From Pseudomonas sp. LS-2 (lineage in GTDB: Bacteria; Pseudomonadota; Gammaproteobacteria; Pseudomonadales; Pseudomonadaceae), in contig NZ_QXTJ01000045.1 in NCBI RefSeq assembly GCF_003605735.1, positions 88,223 through 152,222 on the forward strand: a stretch of 64,000 bases of DNA, written 5' to 3'. This document shows, piece by piece, positions 25,477 to 33,820 of the stretch. The notes below the pieces were generated by a model that made no database searches, had not been told where the DNA came from, and saw nothing but the letters and a program-made list of their open reading frames with translations. The translations under genes and the position numbers were made by a program. Every line of letters starts with the position of its first letter. Within the stretch, counting starts at the first letter, position 1.

Positions 25477-26828
25477 AACAAATGCTCAAGCCATCGACCC
25501 GTCTGCTCTGGTGGCTGGCCATTCTGGTTGGCTTCGCAGTGCTGCTTGGCGTCCTGCAATCACTCGGGCGCGGGCCGACGGCAAGACTCGATGATCTGTT
25601 CTGGGCGCTGTTGTGCGTCATCGGCGGACTGGCTGCGCTCGATGCATTCTGGCTTTGGCGTCTGGCGTCACCGCGATTGCGACGTCACCTGCCAGGCAGT
25701 CTCGCACTCGGACGCTGGAGCGAGGTTCGCATCGAGATCGAGCACGACTGGCGCCGTTCCGTTCCACTGACGCTGTTCGATCATGGTCCCGAAGGACTTG
25801 GCAATCGTTTCGAAGTGGAGCAGCTGCCGCAGGAAATCTTGCTGCGCAAATACCGCAACGCTCAATGGGCCTATCGATTGCGCCCGACCAGGCGCGGGCA
25901 TTTCATCTTCGAACGCATCGAGATCCAGTTGGGCAGCCCGTTGCGTCTGTGGCTGTCACGCCGTTACGTCGCCGCGCCTGACACTGCGCGCGTGTATCCG
26001 GATTTCGCACGCCTGCATAACGGCCAGTTGCTGGCGGTGGACAACTGGCTGAGCCAGATCGGCGTGCGTCAGCGTCAACGCAGGGGCCTGGGCCTGGAGT
26101 TCAACCAACTGCGTGAATTTCGCGAGGGCGACAGTCTGCGTCAGATCGACTGGAAAGCCACAGCTCGGCAACGCTCGCCCATCGCCAGGGAGTATCAGGA
26201 TGAACGGGATCAACAGATCGTCTTCCTGTTGGACTGCGGGCGGCGAATGCGCAGCCAGGACGGTGACCTGACTCACTTCGATCACGCCCTCAATGCCTGT
26301 CTGCTCCTCGGCTACGTGGCCCTTCGACAAGGCGACGCGGTGGGTGTGTCGACATTCGCCGCCGATCAGAATCGGCACGTGTCCCCGGTCAAAGGCGCGG
26401 CTCAGTTGAATCTCCTGCTCAACAAGGTCTACGACCTGAGCACCACACAGCATCCGGCCGATTACAGCGGGGCCATCCGGCAATTACTGGTCCGGCAGAA
26501 ACGTCGAGCACTGGTCGTGCTGATCACCAACCTGCGCGATGAAGACGATGAGGATCTGATCGGTGCCGTCAAGCAACTGAGTCGTCACCATCGGGTGCTG
26601 ATCGCGAGTCTGCGGGAGGAGGTTCTGGACGAGCAGCGCCGCATACCTGTTCAGACCTGGCAGCAGGCGCTGGATTACTGCGGCACGGTAGATTTTCTGA
26701 ATGCGCGGTTGGCCTTGCATGAGCGACTCATCGCTCATGGAATTCCGGTGCTGGATGTGCGCCCCAAAGAGCTGGGGCCGCAATTGGTCAGCCGCTATTT
26801 GAGCTGGAAGAAAGCAGGCACCCTATGA
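25473..26828 (+). CDS. DUF58 (vWA-like) protein, MoxR partner
   Basis: A 451-residue protein with two N-terminal transmembrane helices, an extended beta-rich domain, then the DUF58 signature GLEFNQLREFREGDSLRQID and WKATARQRSP. A vWA-like FLLDCGRRM strand with a degenerate MIDAS follows. It is the usual partner of MoxR ATPases and ends the operon. Its 3' end is 11 bases from the convergent PilZ gene. Confidence 0.9.
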   Translation: MKQMLKPSTRLLWWLAILVGFAVLLGVLQSLGRGPTARLDDLFWALLCVIGGLAALDAFWLWRLASPRLRRHLPGSLALGRWSEVRIEIEHDWRRSVPLTLFDHGPEGLGNRFEVEQLPQEILLRKYRNAQWAYRLRPTRRGHFIFERIEIQLGSPLRLWLSRRYVAAPDTARVYPDFARLHNGQLLAVDNWLSQIGVRQRQRRGLGLEFNQLREFREGDSLRQIDWKATARQRSPIAREYQDERDQQIVFLLDCGRRMRSQDGDLTHFDHALNACLLLGYVALRQGDAVGVSTFAADQNRHVSPVKGAAQLNLLLNKVYDLSTTQHPADYSGAIRQLLVRQKRRALVVLITNLRDEDDEDLIGAVKQLSRHHRVLIASLREEVLDEQRRIPVQTWQQALDYCGTVDFLNARLALHERLIAHGIPVLDVRPKELGPQLVSRYLSWKKAGTL

Positions 26829-26839
26829 AGATGACACCC

Positions 26840-27199
26840 TCAAGCTGACGCTTCCAAGGGATAAAAGCTGAAGTAACGCTGCAATGCCTGAATCAAATGG
26901 TAATACTCGGCAGGCGCTGCCTGAAGCCGGAAGCCGGAGTCGAAAACGCCCGGCGTTTCGTCCTCCTGACACCAGAGGCAGCAGGCATTGATATCGATGT
27001 TGTAGAGACCGTTCTTCTCGTCCGGGACTTTCAAGCGCAACTGAAAGTCGGCACCGATAAGGATTGGCAGGTCGCTGATCAGCATCAAGCCCTGTTCCGA
27101 GACATTCCCCAGGCAGCCCAAGGGTTTGTCGGTGTACCGGTTGAACACCTGAAGGTAATACGGTAACTGGTGACGCTCGATTCGTCTTTCGTTGAGCAT
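26840..27199 (-). CDS. PilZ-domain c-di-GMP receptor
   Basis: A 119-residue stand-alone PilZ protein. Both c-di-GMP-binding motifs are visible: RxxxR in RRIERH at residues 5-9 and NxSxxG in GNVSEQG near residue 32. It is therefore expected to bind c-di-GMP and act as an effector; its target is unknown. The window also carries a diguanylate cyclase (sadC) and a phosphodiesterase (bifA). Its upstream region contains three spaced CGATAACC repeats. Confidence 0.9.
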   Translation of the reverse strand: MLNERRIERHQLPYYLQVFNRYTDKPLGCLGNVSEQGLMLISDLPILIGADFQLRLKVPDEKNGLYNIDINACCLWCQEDETPGVFDSGFRLQAAPAEYYHLIQALQRYFSFYPLEASA

Positions 27200-27374
27200 T
27201 GGACATTCGCCCCGGGATGACCATTGAGCATGGTCGCGCTAGTGCATTGAGATTCGGTCGAATTTGAAACCACCAAGACGACATAAACAGCCGAATCCAC
27301 CTGTTCATTACAACAGGGACGTCATCTGACTCACCAGCCGTGATCGAAGTCACTCATCCGATTATTCGATTTAG

Positions 27375-27415
27375 CGATAACCGCCGCGTTTCGATAACCC
27401 TGTGCTTCGATAACC
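27375..27415. repeat. Three direct repeats CGATAACC upstream of the PilZ gene
   Basis: CGATAACC occurs at 27375-27382, 27392-27399 and 27408-27415, with centres 17 and 16 bases apart. The rest of the 329-base gap 27200-27528 shows no gene. The core resembles the PcaR-type GTTCGATAACC box at 8005. The array may be an operator for the PilZ gene or for transcription past the lipoprotein gene. Confidence 0.55.
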
Positions 27416-27528
27416 GAGTGCCCCGCGCCACTCCTGTGAGGAAATCTTAGGTCCCTACGTATCTCAGCCTAGCTCACCCTGCCGCAAGATCCACCCGAAA
27501 ACGAGACCGGCCATCCATACGGGTGTAA

Positions 27529-27903
27529 CTAAAGTGAAGCAGGTTTGACAACCGCAGGCGGTGCGAGGTTGTCATGACCCAACTGGTGCAAAGTATCCAG
27601 ACGCGCCTGAGCCCGATATGCATACTCGCTGGACGGGTACTGGTTAATGATGAACTGGTAGGTTTGCACCGCATCCACATACAATTTCTGGCGCTCCAGA
27701 CACTGGCCGCGCAACATCGACACTTCCGGCTGTACATAGCGCCGAGAGCGGCTTTCGCGGTCCACCTTCGACAGGTTGTACATCACCGCGTCGCAGTCGC
27801 CTTGGGCGTACGCACGGTTGGCGTTGTTCAGGTGGCTGTTCATTGCCCAACGGGTGCATCCGCTCAAGGCTGCCAACGCCACTAATATCATCACGATTCG
27901 CAT
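27529..27903 (-). CDS. Small TPR-like lipoprotein
   Basis: A 124-residue predicted lipoprotein. The signal MRIVMILVALAALSGC ends in lipobox LSGC at Cys16. A helical repeat region follows, resembling tetratricopeptide or YbgF/BamD-type repeats (NNANRAYAQGDCDAVMYNLSKVD, and AVQTYQFIINQYPSSEYAYRAQARLD). I chose the ATG at 27903 because AGGAGA lies 5 bases upstream and it starts the signal peptide; the frame continues 40 codons further up without a signal. Such proteins often scaffold envelope complexes. Function unknown. Divergent from pyruvate kinase. Confidence 0.85.
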   Translation of the reverse strand: MRIVMILVALAALSGCTRWAMNSHLNNANRAYAQGDCDAVMYNLSKVDRESRSRRYVQPEVSMLRGQCLERQKLYVDAVQTYQFIINQYPSSEYAYRAQARLDTLHQLGHDNLAPPAVVKPASL

Positions 27904-28081
27904 GAGAGTCTCCTGTGCTCTGCATTGTATCGGCGCCTCGCGGGATTTCTTCAAGCACGATTCGAGTGCCGCCGGTCTGCCGATTGCCCAGTGATCGGGC
28001 AATGAGGTAGTGCAAAGGAACAATGACTACAGACCAATACAGTAGTAGCCTCTCGCTGCGCTTCATTTAAGGAGTTTGTGC

Positions 28082-29533
28082 ATGTCCGTTCGCCGCACCA
28101 AAATCGTAGCCACACTGGGCCCTGCAAGTAATTCGCCAGAAGTCATCGAGAAGCTGATTCTTGCCGGCCTGGACGTCGCCCGCCTGAACTTCTCCCACGG
28201 CACGCCCGACGAGCACAAAGCTCGCGCGAAGCTGATCCGCGACATCGCCGCCAAGAACGGCCGCTTCGTTGCATTGCTGGGTGACCTGCAAGGCCCGAAA
28301 ATTCGTATCGCCAAATTCGCCAACAAGAAGATCGAGCTGAAGGTCGGTGACAAGTTCACCTTCTCCACCAGCCATCCCCTGACCGAAGGCACCCAGGAAA
28401 TCGTCGGCATCGACTATCCCGATCTGGTCAAGGATTGTGGCGTAGGCGACGAACTGCTGCTCGACGACGGACGAGTGGTCATGCGCGTCGACACGCAGAC
28501 CGCCGACGCTCTGCATTGCACCGTGACCATCGGCGGCCCGCTGTCCGACCACAAAGGCATCAATCGTCGCGGTGGCGGCCTGACGGCTCCGGCCCTGACC
28601 GAAAAAGACAAGCAAGACATCAAGCTCGCTGCCGAAATGGACCTGGACTACCTGGCCGTTTCCTTCCCGCGCGACGCCGCTGACATGGAATACGCCCGCC
28701 AGCTGCGCGACGAATCCGGCGGTACCGCCTGGCTGGTGGCGAAGATCGAACGCGCTGAAGCCGTGGCCGACGACGAAACCCTCGACGCGCTGATCCGCGC
28801 CAGTGACGCGGTCATGGTTGCCCGTGGCGACCTGGGCGTGGAGATCGGTGACGCTGAGTTGGTGGGCATTCAGAAGAAAATCATTCTGCACTCGCGCCGC
28901 CACAACAAAGCGGTAATCGTGGCGACGCAGATGATGGAATCGATGATTTCCAGCCCGATGCCGACCCGCGCTGAAGTGTCCGACGTGGCCAACGCCGTGC
29001 TCGACTACACCGACGCCGTGATGCTGTCCGCTGAAAGCGCCGCCGGTTCTTATCCTGTCGAAGCCGTGGAAGCCATGGCGCGCATCTGCGTCGGTGCTGA
29101 ACGCCACCCGACCGGCAAGACGTCCAGCCACCGCATCGGTCACTCGTTCACCCGTTGCGACGAAAGCATCGCGCTGGCGGCCATGTACACCGCCAACCAC
29201 TTCCCGGGCGTGAAAGCGATCATCGCATTGACCGAAAGCGGCTACACCCCGCTGATCATGTCACGCATCCGCTCGTCGGTGCCGATCTACGCGTTCTCCC
29301 CGCACCGTGCGACCCAGGCCCGTGCCGCCATGTTCCGTGGCGTCTACACCGTGCCGTTCGACCCTGCCTCGCTGCCGCCGGGCCAGGTCAGCCAGTCCGC
29401 CGTGGACGAGCTGCTCAAGCGCGGTCTGGTCGAGCAAGGCGACTGGGTCATACTGACCAAGGGTGACAGCTACCACACCATCGGCGGCACCAACGGCATG
29501 AAGATCCTGCACGTCGGCGACCCATTGGTCTAA
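28082..29533 (+). CDS. pykA: Pyruvate kinase
   Basis: Converts phosphoenolpyruvate and ADP to pyruvate and ATP, the last glycolytic/Entner-Doudoroff step. The 483-residue enzyme shows RRTKIVATLGPAS with the early catalytic Arg, LNFSHG, GDLQGPKIR, the active-site Lys in LVAKIERAEA, MVARGDLGVEI with the metal-binding Asp, and ATQMMESM. The C-terminal domain is of the PykA/type II class. The ATG at 28082 has AAGGAG 7 bases upstream and is preferred to a TTG two codons earlier. Confidence 0.96.
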   Translation: MSVRRTKIVATLGPASNSPEVIEKLILAGLDVARLNFSHGTPDEHKARAKLIRDIAAKNGRFVALLGDLQGPKIRIAKFANKKIELKVGDKFTFSTSHPLTEGTQEIVGIDYPDLVKDCGVGDELLLDDGRVVMRVDTQTADALHCTVTIGGPLSDHKGINRRGGGLTAPALTEKDKQDIKLAAEMDLDYLAVSFPRDAADMEYARQLRDESGGTAWLVAKIERAEAVADDETLDALIRASDAVMVARGDLGVEIGDAELVGIQKKIILHSRRHNKAVIVATQMMESMISSPMPTRAEVSDVANAVLDYTDAVMLSAESAAGSYPVEAVEAMARICVGAERHPTGKTSSHRIGHSFTRCDESIALAAMYTANHFPGVKAIIALTESGYTPLIMSRIRSSVPIYAFSPHRATQARAAMFRGVYTVPFDPASLPPGQVSQSAVDELLKRGLVEQGDWVILTKGDSYHTIGGTNGMKILHVGDPLV

Positions 29534-29550
29534 GACGCAGCGGCGAAGAC

Positions 29551-29589
29551 AAAAAGCCCCGGCACTTGCGAGAGTGTCGGGGCTTTTTT
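29551..29589 (+). terminator. pykA terminator
   Basis: A 12-base stem, AGCCCCGGCACT/AGTGTCGGGGCT with one G-U pair, extends through an A-run/T-run and starts 18 bases after the pykA stop. It also insulates the convergent immunity gene. Confidence 0.92.
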
Positions 29590-29720
29590 CATCCCTGACC
29601 GGACCGGATGTGCAGCCCCCGGCAACGTTGGAGATTTCGCAGGGTATTGACACTCCGAAGCCCAGTTTTAATAACTACACACGTGAGGATGTTAGTGGCC
29701 ACAAATTCCGAGAGACCGCT

Positions 29721-30113
29721 TCAAATCGTTATATCTCCCGAAGCCACCAATAAAATCAACGATGCTGTAATCAGCACCACTCCGGCAAGATTGGGGATAT
29801 AAACCCAACACTTAAGCCGTCTGGGCACGCGCCTCACTTGATCAGCGTCAACAAGCCCATGGCGAGCCCACAACCGCAGAAAGAAAAAACAGCTGGCAAC
29901 CATGCCCAACCGCATCTGGCGCCCTAAAGCTCCGGAGGTATTCCAATGCCGTTTGGAGTCACTTACCAGCTTGCAATCCGTCAACGCAGCTTCTAGGGGT
30001 TCGAGCTTAAACCGTGCGACCCAAACAAACAGGAGTGCATTAATAGGTATGAGAACCGCCACTATCGTAATGCTGACATTGAACACAGCGTCACTATTCA
30101 TAAATGCTCTCAT
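29721..30113 (-). CDS. Putative membrane immunity protein of the hcp-linked effector
   Basis: A 130-residue integral membrane protein with two or three hydrophobic helices: ITIVAVLIPINALLFVWV near the N-terminus, a weaker one near residue 70, and NLAGVVLITASLILLV at the C-terminus. Its start overlaps the end of the preceding effector gene by 20 bases, the usual toxin-immunity arrangement. A membrane location fits protection against a toxin acting at the inner membrane. Base composition is noticeably lower in GC than flanking core genes. No family recognised; role inferred from position and topology. Confidence 0.62.
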   Translation of the reverse strand: MRAFMNSDAVFNVSITIVAVLIPINALLFVWVARFKLEPLEAALTDCKLVSDSKRHWNTSGALGRQMRLGMVASCFFFLRLWARHGLVDADQVRRVPRRLKCWVYIPNLAGVVLITASLILLVASGDITI

Positions 30114-31065
30114 ATAAATACGTACTGAATTTATCTCCTATAACGGATCCCATAGTGCCGCCTCCCCATGCTGCCGTGGCTCCAGCTATGAGTGCGCAAG
30201 CCGCAAGTGCTGTTCCCCCAGTAGCAATGCCTAACCCAACGCAGATTGCAGGGCCAGCCGAGACAGCCACTGTTCCACCAATCCACGCAAGTCCAATCCC
30301 CCCTGCTGTCTTAGTAGTCTCAACATACTTCGCCTTCCGACACTCCTCCTCCCTCCCCACCGAACACGCCTCTTGAATCTCCAGCGCCCCGACGCCGACG
30401 TCCAGCGCGATGCCTACGTAGGTGCCTTTGCTCAACGCATTAGCCGTTTTGGCAACGTGTTTGACCGTTCGCGCATACCCCGCTATTTCGCCGGTGTGCA
30501 GGTAACTCTTGCTGGAGATGCCCAGCATTTTTTTCATCTTTCCGGTATTTCGGAGCCCGGACCCGAAGCGGCCGATACCGGCCAGCGCCTTTTCGATCTT
30601 GGAGAACAGCGCCTTGCGTTGGGCGAAGAACTGGTCGTTGGTGATTGCAGCGGATTTCCAGCGTTGGTGCAGCGCTTCGGTGTCTTTGAGCAAGGTTTCC
30701 AGTTCACGCAGGTGCCTGGCCCACGCCGCGGTGCTGCTGCCCACGCCAATCGAGCCGTAGGCCATGATGCTTTGCAGCAGGTCGAAATTTTGCGTCATGA
30801 CGTTGCTGCTGGCGTAGCCGGTGCCGATCATCGACAGGCGAACGTCCTGGGCCAGGCGCATGAGTTCTGTTTCTTCCGGCGTACACATCTGCGTAGCGTC
30901 ATCGCCCACGATCACAATTTGTCCGGGCAAGACGACTTCGTTGAGAATATGCGCATTAAGTTGGTCGAACTTTGCACGCCCGCCGATAAGCAACCCCGGA
31001 AGATGGTCCCGAAGATAGACGTAGTTCAGCATCTCGTCGTTGACGAACGCATACGGCTTGGGCAT
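30094..31065 (-). CDS. Putative Hcp-associated type VI effector with glycine-zipper pore-like C-terminus
   Basis: A 323-residue protein encoded directly after hcp. The N-terminal 60 residues (NYVYLRDHLPGLLIGG, then NEVVLPGQIVIVGDD) look like a LysM-type fold. A helical middle region with charged coiled segments (about 110-170) follows. The C-terminal third is rich in small residues, with repeated GxxxG spacing in hydrophobic helices (GGIGLAWIGGTVAV, ICVGLGIATGGTALAACALI, AAWGGGTMGSVIG). This pattern resembles membrane-inserting toxins such as Tse4 (analogy only). The ATG at 31065 has GAGGAA upstream, overlapping the hcp stop. The 3' part is lower in GC than the 5' part, as in exchangeable toxin ends. 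Confidence 0.68.
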   Translation of the reverse strand: MPKPYAFVNDEMLNYVYLRDHLPGLLIGGRAKFDQLNAHILNEVVLPGQIVIVGDDATQMCTPEETELMRLAQDVRLSMIGTGYASSNVMTQNFDLLQSIMAYGSIGVGSSTAAWARHLRELETLLKDTEALHQRWKSAAITNDQFFAQRKALFSKIEKALAGIGRFGSGLRNTGKMKKMLGISSKSYLHTGEIAGYARTVKHVAKTANALSKGTYVGIALDVGVGALEIQEACSVGREEECRKAKYVETTKTAGGIGLAWIGGTVAVSAGPAICVGLGIATGGTALAACALIAGATAAWGGGTMGSVIGDKFSTYLYESIYE

Positions 31066-31076
31066 TTGCGCGTTCC

Positions 31077-31565
31077 TCAGGCGTAGGGCTTGCAGGCGAT
31101 ACGGTCCCAACCACCGCAGATGTTTCCAGCTGCCTGGCCGTCGACTCGGGATTGGTGGGTGTAGGTGGTATTGATGCGCCCGTAATTGAGGCGAATCACT
31201 TCCAGTGGCTCGCCGCTTTCGCCATTTTGGGCAAAACTTGAGATCAGCACTTCTTCGAGTTTGATTTCGAAGTAACGCAACTTGTCGCCGCCTGCGCGGT
31301 TAAGCGACAACGTCACTTCTTTGAGGTGTGAACCTTTGCAATTGGCTTCGAAGAGTTTGCCGCTCGCGCTGTCCAGCCGTTTGCTGAATGTGAAGTCCGA
31401 AAGACGAACACCGCCCGCGGTCGCGGGACCGGCTGAACGTGCAGTTGTGGAAACGCTTTGATCCGCGCCGAAGCTGTAGCCGGTGATTTCGATCCAGCCT
31501 TTGTGCTGCTCATCCAGCGCATCGCCTTTAATGCCCTCGATTTTTATGAATGCATCGAATGCCAT
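31077..31565 (-). CDS. hcp: Hcp-family type VI secretion tube protein (orphan)
   Basis: A 162-residue Hcp1-family protein that polymerises as hexameric rings into the inner tube of the type VI apparatus and can chaperone small effectors. Visible signatures are the N-terminal AFDAFIKIEGIKGDALDEQHKGWIEI split over two strands, the SVSTTARSAG loop and the C-terminal INTTYTHQ region. A GGGAG ribosome site precedes the start. No structural T6SS genes are in the window, so it is an orphan hcp that must depend on an apparatus encoded elsewhere. It sits 11 bases upstream of the effector gene, and 211 gene-free bases before it should hold the promoter. Confidence 0.93.
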   Translation of the reverse strand: MAFDAFIKIEGIKGDALDEQHKGWIEITGYSFGADQSVSTTARSAGPATAGGVRLSDFTFSKRLDSASGKLFEANCKGSHLKEVTLSLNRAGGDKLRYFEIKLEEVLISSFAQNGESGEPLEVIRLNYGRINTTYTHQSRVDGQAAGNICGGWDRIACKPYA

Positions 31566-31776
31566 TGCTGACCACTCCCTTCATGAATGAGTGGCCGACG
31601 ATAGGTGAGTCCGTTGTTGAAATTCACTAAACAACGCGTTTAAAGAGGCATAATCCGGGCACTTCAGAAACGCCCTACGACGTATCTTTTGATATATGGC
31701 CGATACACCATTTACCGGATCGCTTCTGAATAATCATCGCTGCCTGTGCAGACGTCCGGATCGCGGACGGTCGGGA

Positions 31777-32706
31777 TCAAACCTTCTCGTGAAAAACGTC
31801 CGCCAAGAGCTGACTGCGGGGTAACCCAGCGATGTAAAGGCGCTTTGAATACGCTTCGACACTCGCAGGCGATCCGCACACCAACGCGATGGTCTGGCGG
31901 GACGTGACTCGCAACCCCGAAAGCGCTGCATGGAAATCGTCGGGACCGATCAATTCGACCTTCATCTGCGGATGCTCGACTGCCAACGTCTGAAGTTCAG
32001 TCGCCAGATAATGTTCTCGCGCCACATGCATCACGCGAATCGCGCCGTGATGCTGTTGACGCAACGCCTCGCGCAGCACGCCCCACAAAGGCCCTAACCC
32101 GGTTCCGGCGGCGAGAAGCCACAATGGCCGTTCCTGCCAATCAGGGTCGTGGTGCAGCGCACCGCCGCGCAGTTCACCGAGTCGAATCGCATCGCCCGGC
32201 TTGAGTGAGCGCGCGACGTCGGCGAAGGCACCGGGGTTACGGCAGTCGATATGAAACTCCAGGAACGGATCTTCGCCGGGCAGGCTCGCCAGCGAATAAG
32301 GTCGTGCTACGCCGCCGTCTGTCCACAGCACAAGATGTTGACCTGCGCGATATCGCAGCGGGCGCTCGGGTTCGAGCCGCAGGCGTAAAACCGAGGGGCT
32401 GAGCCAGTCACAGGCCAACACCTTGGCTGGCGAACCGTCTCGCAACGGGTCGAATATCTCAACGCTCAGGTCCTCCACCACACGACACTGACACGACAAA
32501 CGCCAACCTTGTGCGCGCTTGTCGACATCCAGCGCTTCGGGCAGCGCATCCACTGGCTCGCCGCTGACGCAACGCACCAGACAGGCATGACAACTCCCGG
32601 CACGGCAACTGTAGGGAACTGACAGACCGGCGCTGTTCAGAGCATCGAGCAGATTGACGCCCGGCGTGACCGACCAATGCCGGTCACCGGCACGCAGATC
32701 AGGCAT
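31777..32706 (-). CDS. Ferredoxin--NAD(P)H reductase-like iron-sulfur flavoprotein
   Basis: A 309-residue electron-transfer protein. It has an N-terminal plant-type [2Fe-2S] domain with cysteines in SCRAGSCHAC and a further one in LSCQC. A FAD domain (RPYSLAS) and a NAD(P)H domain (LLAAGTGLGPLWG and VCGSP) follow. It resembles the reductase components of oxygenases but has no oxygenase neighbour. The ATG at 32706 overlaps the sadC stop by 8 bases, so it is co-translated with a diguanylate cyclase; a longer start is possible. The same pair occurs next to fumA in P. aeruginosa (recalled as PA4331/PA4332). Confidence 0.88.
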   Translation of the reverse strand: MPDLRAGDRHWSVTPGVNLLDALNSAGLSVPYSCRAGSCHACLVRCVSGEPVDALPEALDVDKRAQGWRLSCQCRVVEDLSVEIFDPLRDGSPAKVLACDWLSPSVLRLRLEPERPLRYRAGQHLVLWTDGGVARPYSLASLPGEDPFLEFHIDCRNPGAFADVARSLKPGDAIRLGELRGGALHHDPDWQERPLWLLAAGTGLGPLWGVLREALRQQHHGAIRVMHVAREHYLATELQTLAVEHPQMKVELIGPDDFHAALSGLRVTSRQTIALVCGSPASVEAYSKRLYIAGLPRSQLLADVFHEKV

Positions 32707-33817
32707 CGACGTGATCCCAAGCGCCGTGGCAGCGATTTCGACCATGATGCTTGGCGCGATAGAGCGCCTGATCTGCGCTGTGCAACGCGCGATCCATGTC
32801 GTCCCCGCGCTCGATGAGGGTCATGCCGATCGACAGGCTGAGTTCTAGCCCCGGTAACTCGGGGATGACCACTTGTGCAAAGGCTTCGCGAACCCGCTCA
32901 CAGCAGTCAACCAGTTGGGCTCGGGTGCAACGCGGTATCAACAGCACGAACTCTTCTCCTCCATAACGCGCCAGGATGTCGTCCGAGCGCAGGCAATGGC
33001 TGGCCGTGGCCGCGAACACCTGTAACACCCGATCACCGGACGCATGCCCCAGTAGATCGTTGACCCGCTTGAAATGATCGAGATCGATCAGCGCCAGGCC
33101 TCCGGTGTAGCTGCCATCCATGGTTTCGAGTTCACGGGTCGCCAGCCGCAGAAAGTGTCGGCGATTGTACAGATTGGTCAGTTCATCGGTAGAGGCGAGT
33201 TCTTCGAGCTGAAACATCATGCCGCGAAGGGTTTCCTGATGCGCCTGCAAGGTGACCCGCCGCTGGCGCATCCGCTGGCGGGAGCCTTGCACGAACCGGG
33301 CATACATCGACAACCAGCCGAGCACGATGAACAACGCGCACGTTTGCAGCGCAGCAAGCCCAGGATCGGCGAGCCGATCCGCAAAGGCATCCCACAAGTT
33401 GACACCGGTAAAGCCGAGCAACGCCAGAACAGCGCAGCGGGTAAACACGCGAGACGGAAGATGGAACAGGCCAAACAGCAGCACCAGGACGTAAAGCACC
33501 AGGAACGTGCCCCGCGCGCTATCCAGATGGGCGAGCAGAAAAGTTTGCCAGGCCAGGCCCATCAGCACCTGAAACTCGGTGAGGCTCGGGTCCTTGAAGC
33601 GGTAGTTGTAGCCACCGAAAAACACCAGGCTCAACACGCCCTGAGAGAACAGCACCGCCACGCTGGTGAGCCAGACACCGAAGAAGGAGGTGTGATAATA
33701 CCCGGCGCAATAAGCCACCCACAGAAGTGCGATCAGCAACGTGTAAGTGCCGGCCGCCAGGGCAAAACGCTTAAGCAATAAACGCTGTAGGGTCGGGTCA
33801 GTCACTTGATGACTCAT
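32699..33817 (-). CDS. sadC: Six-helix membrane diguanylate cyclase (SadC homologue)
   Basis: Makes c-di-GMP from GTP and so promotes surface attachment. The 372-residue protein has about six transmembrane helices in residues 15-185, a linker coil, and a GGDEF domain. The active-site motif is YGGEEF and an inhibitory I-site RSDD lies exactly five residues before it, so product inhibition is expected. The start is uncertain: adjacent ATGs at 33820 and 33817 (MMSHQ) lack a strong ribosome site. The SadC name rests on topology, the motif and its place between a ferredoxin reductase and fumA. Confidence 0.86.
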   Translation of the reverse strand: MSHQVTDPTLQRLLLKRFALAAGTYTLLIALLWVAYCAGYYHTSFFGVWLTSVAVLFSQGVLSLVFFGGYNYRFKDPSLTEFQVLMGLAWQTFLLAHLDSARGTFLVLYVLVLLFGLFHLPSRVFTRCAVLALLGFTGVNLWDAFADRLADPGLAALQTCALFIVLGWLSMYARFVQGSRQRMRQRRVTLQAHQETLRGMMFQLEELASTDELTNLYNRRHFLRLATRELETMDGSYTGGLALIDLDHFKRVNDLLGHASGDRVLQVFAATASHCLRSDDILARYGGEEFVLLIPRCTRAQLVDCCERVREAFAQVVIPELPGLELSLSIGMTLIERGDDMDRALHSADQALYRAKHHGRNRCHGAWDHVDA

Positions 33818-33820
33818 CAT

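Noticed and set aside
28067..29200. Long minus-strand open frame of 377 codons opposite pykA
   Set aside because: Complementary shadow of pykA in a GC-rich genome; the pykA motifs are unambiguous and the antisense frame is His/Gly/Val-rich with no recognisable domain or ribosome site.
31566..31776. Sigma-54 promoter for hcp
   Set aside because: I looked for GG-N10-GC elements with the TGGCAC/TTGC context and found no convincing match, so no promoter class is claimed.
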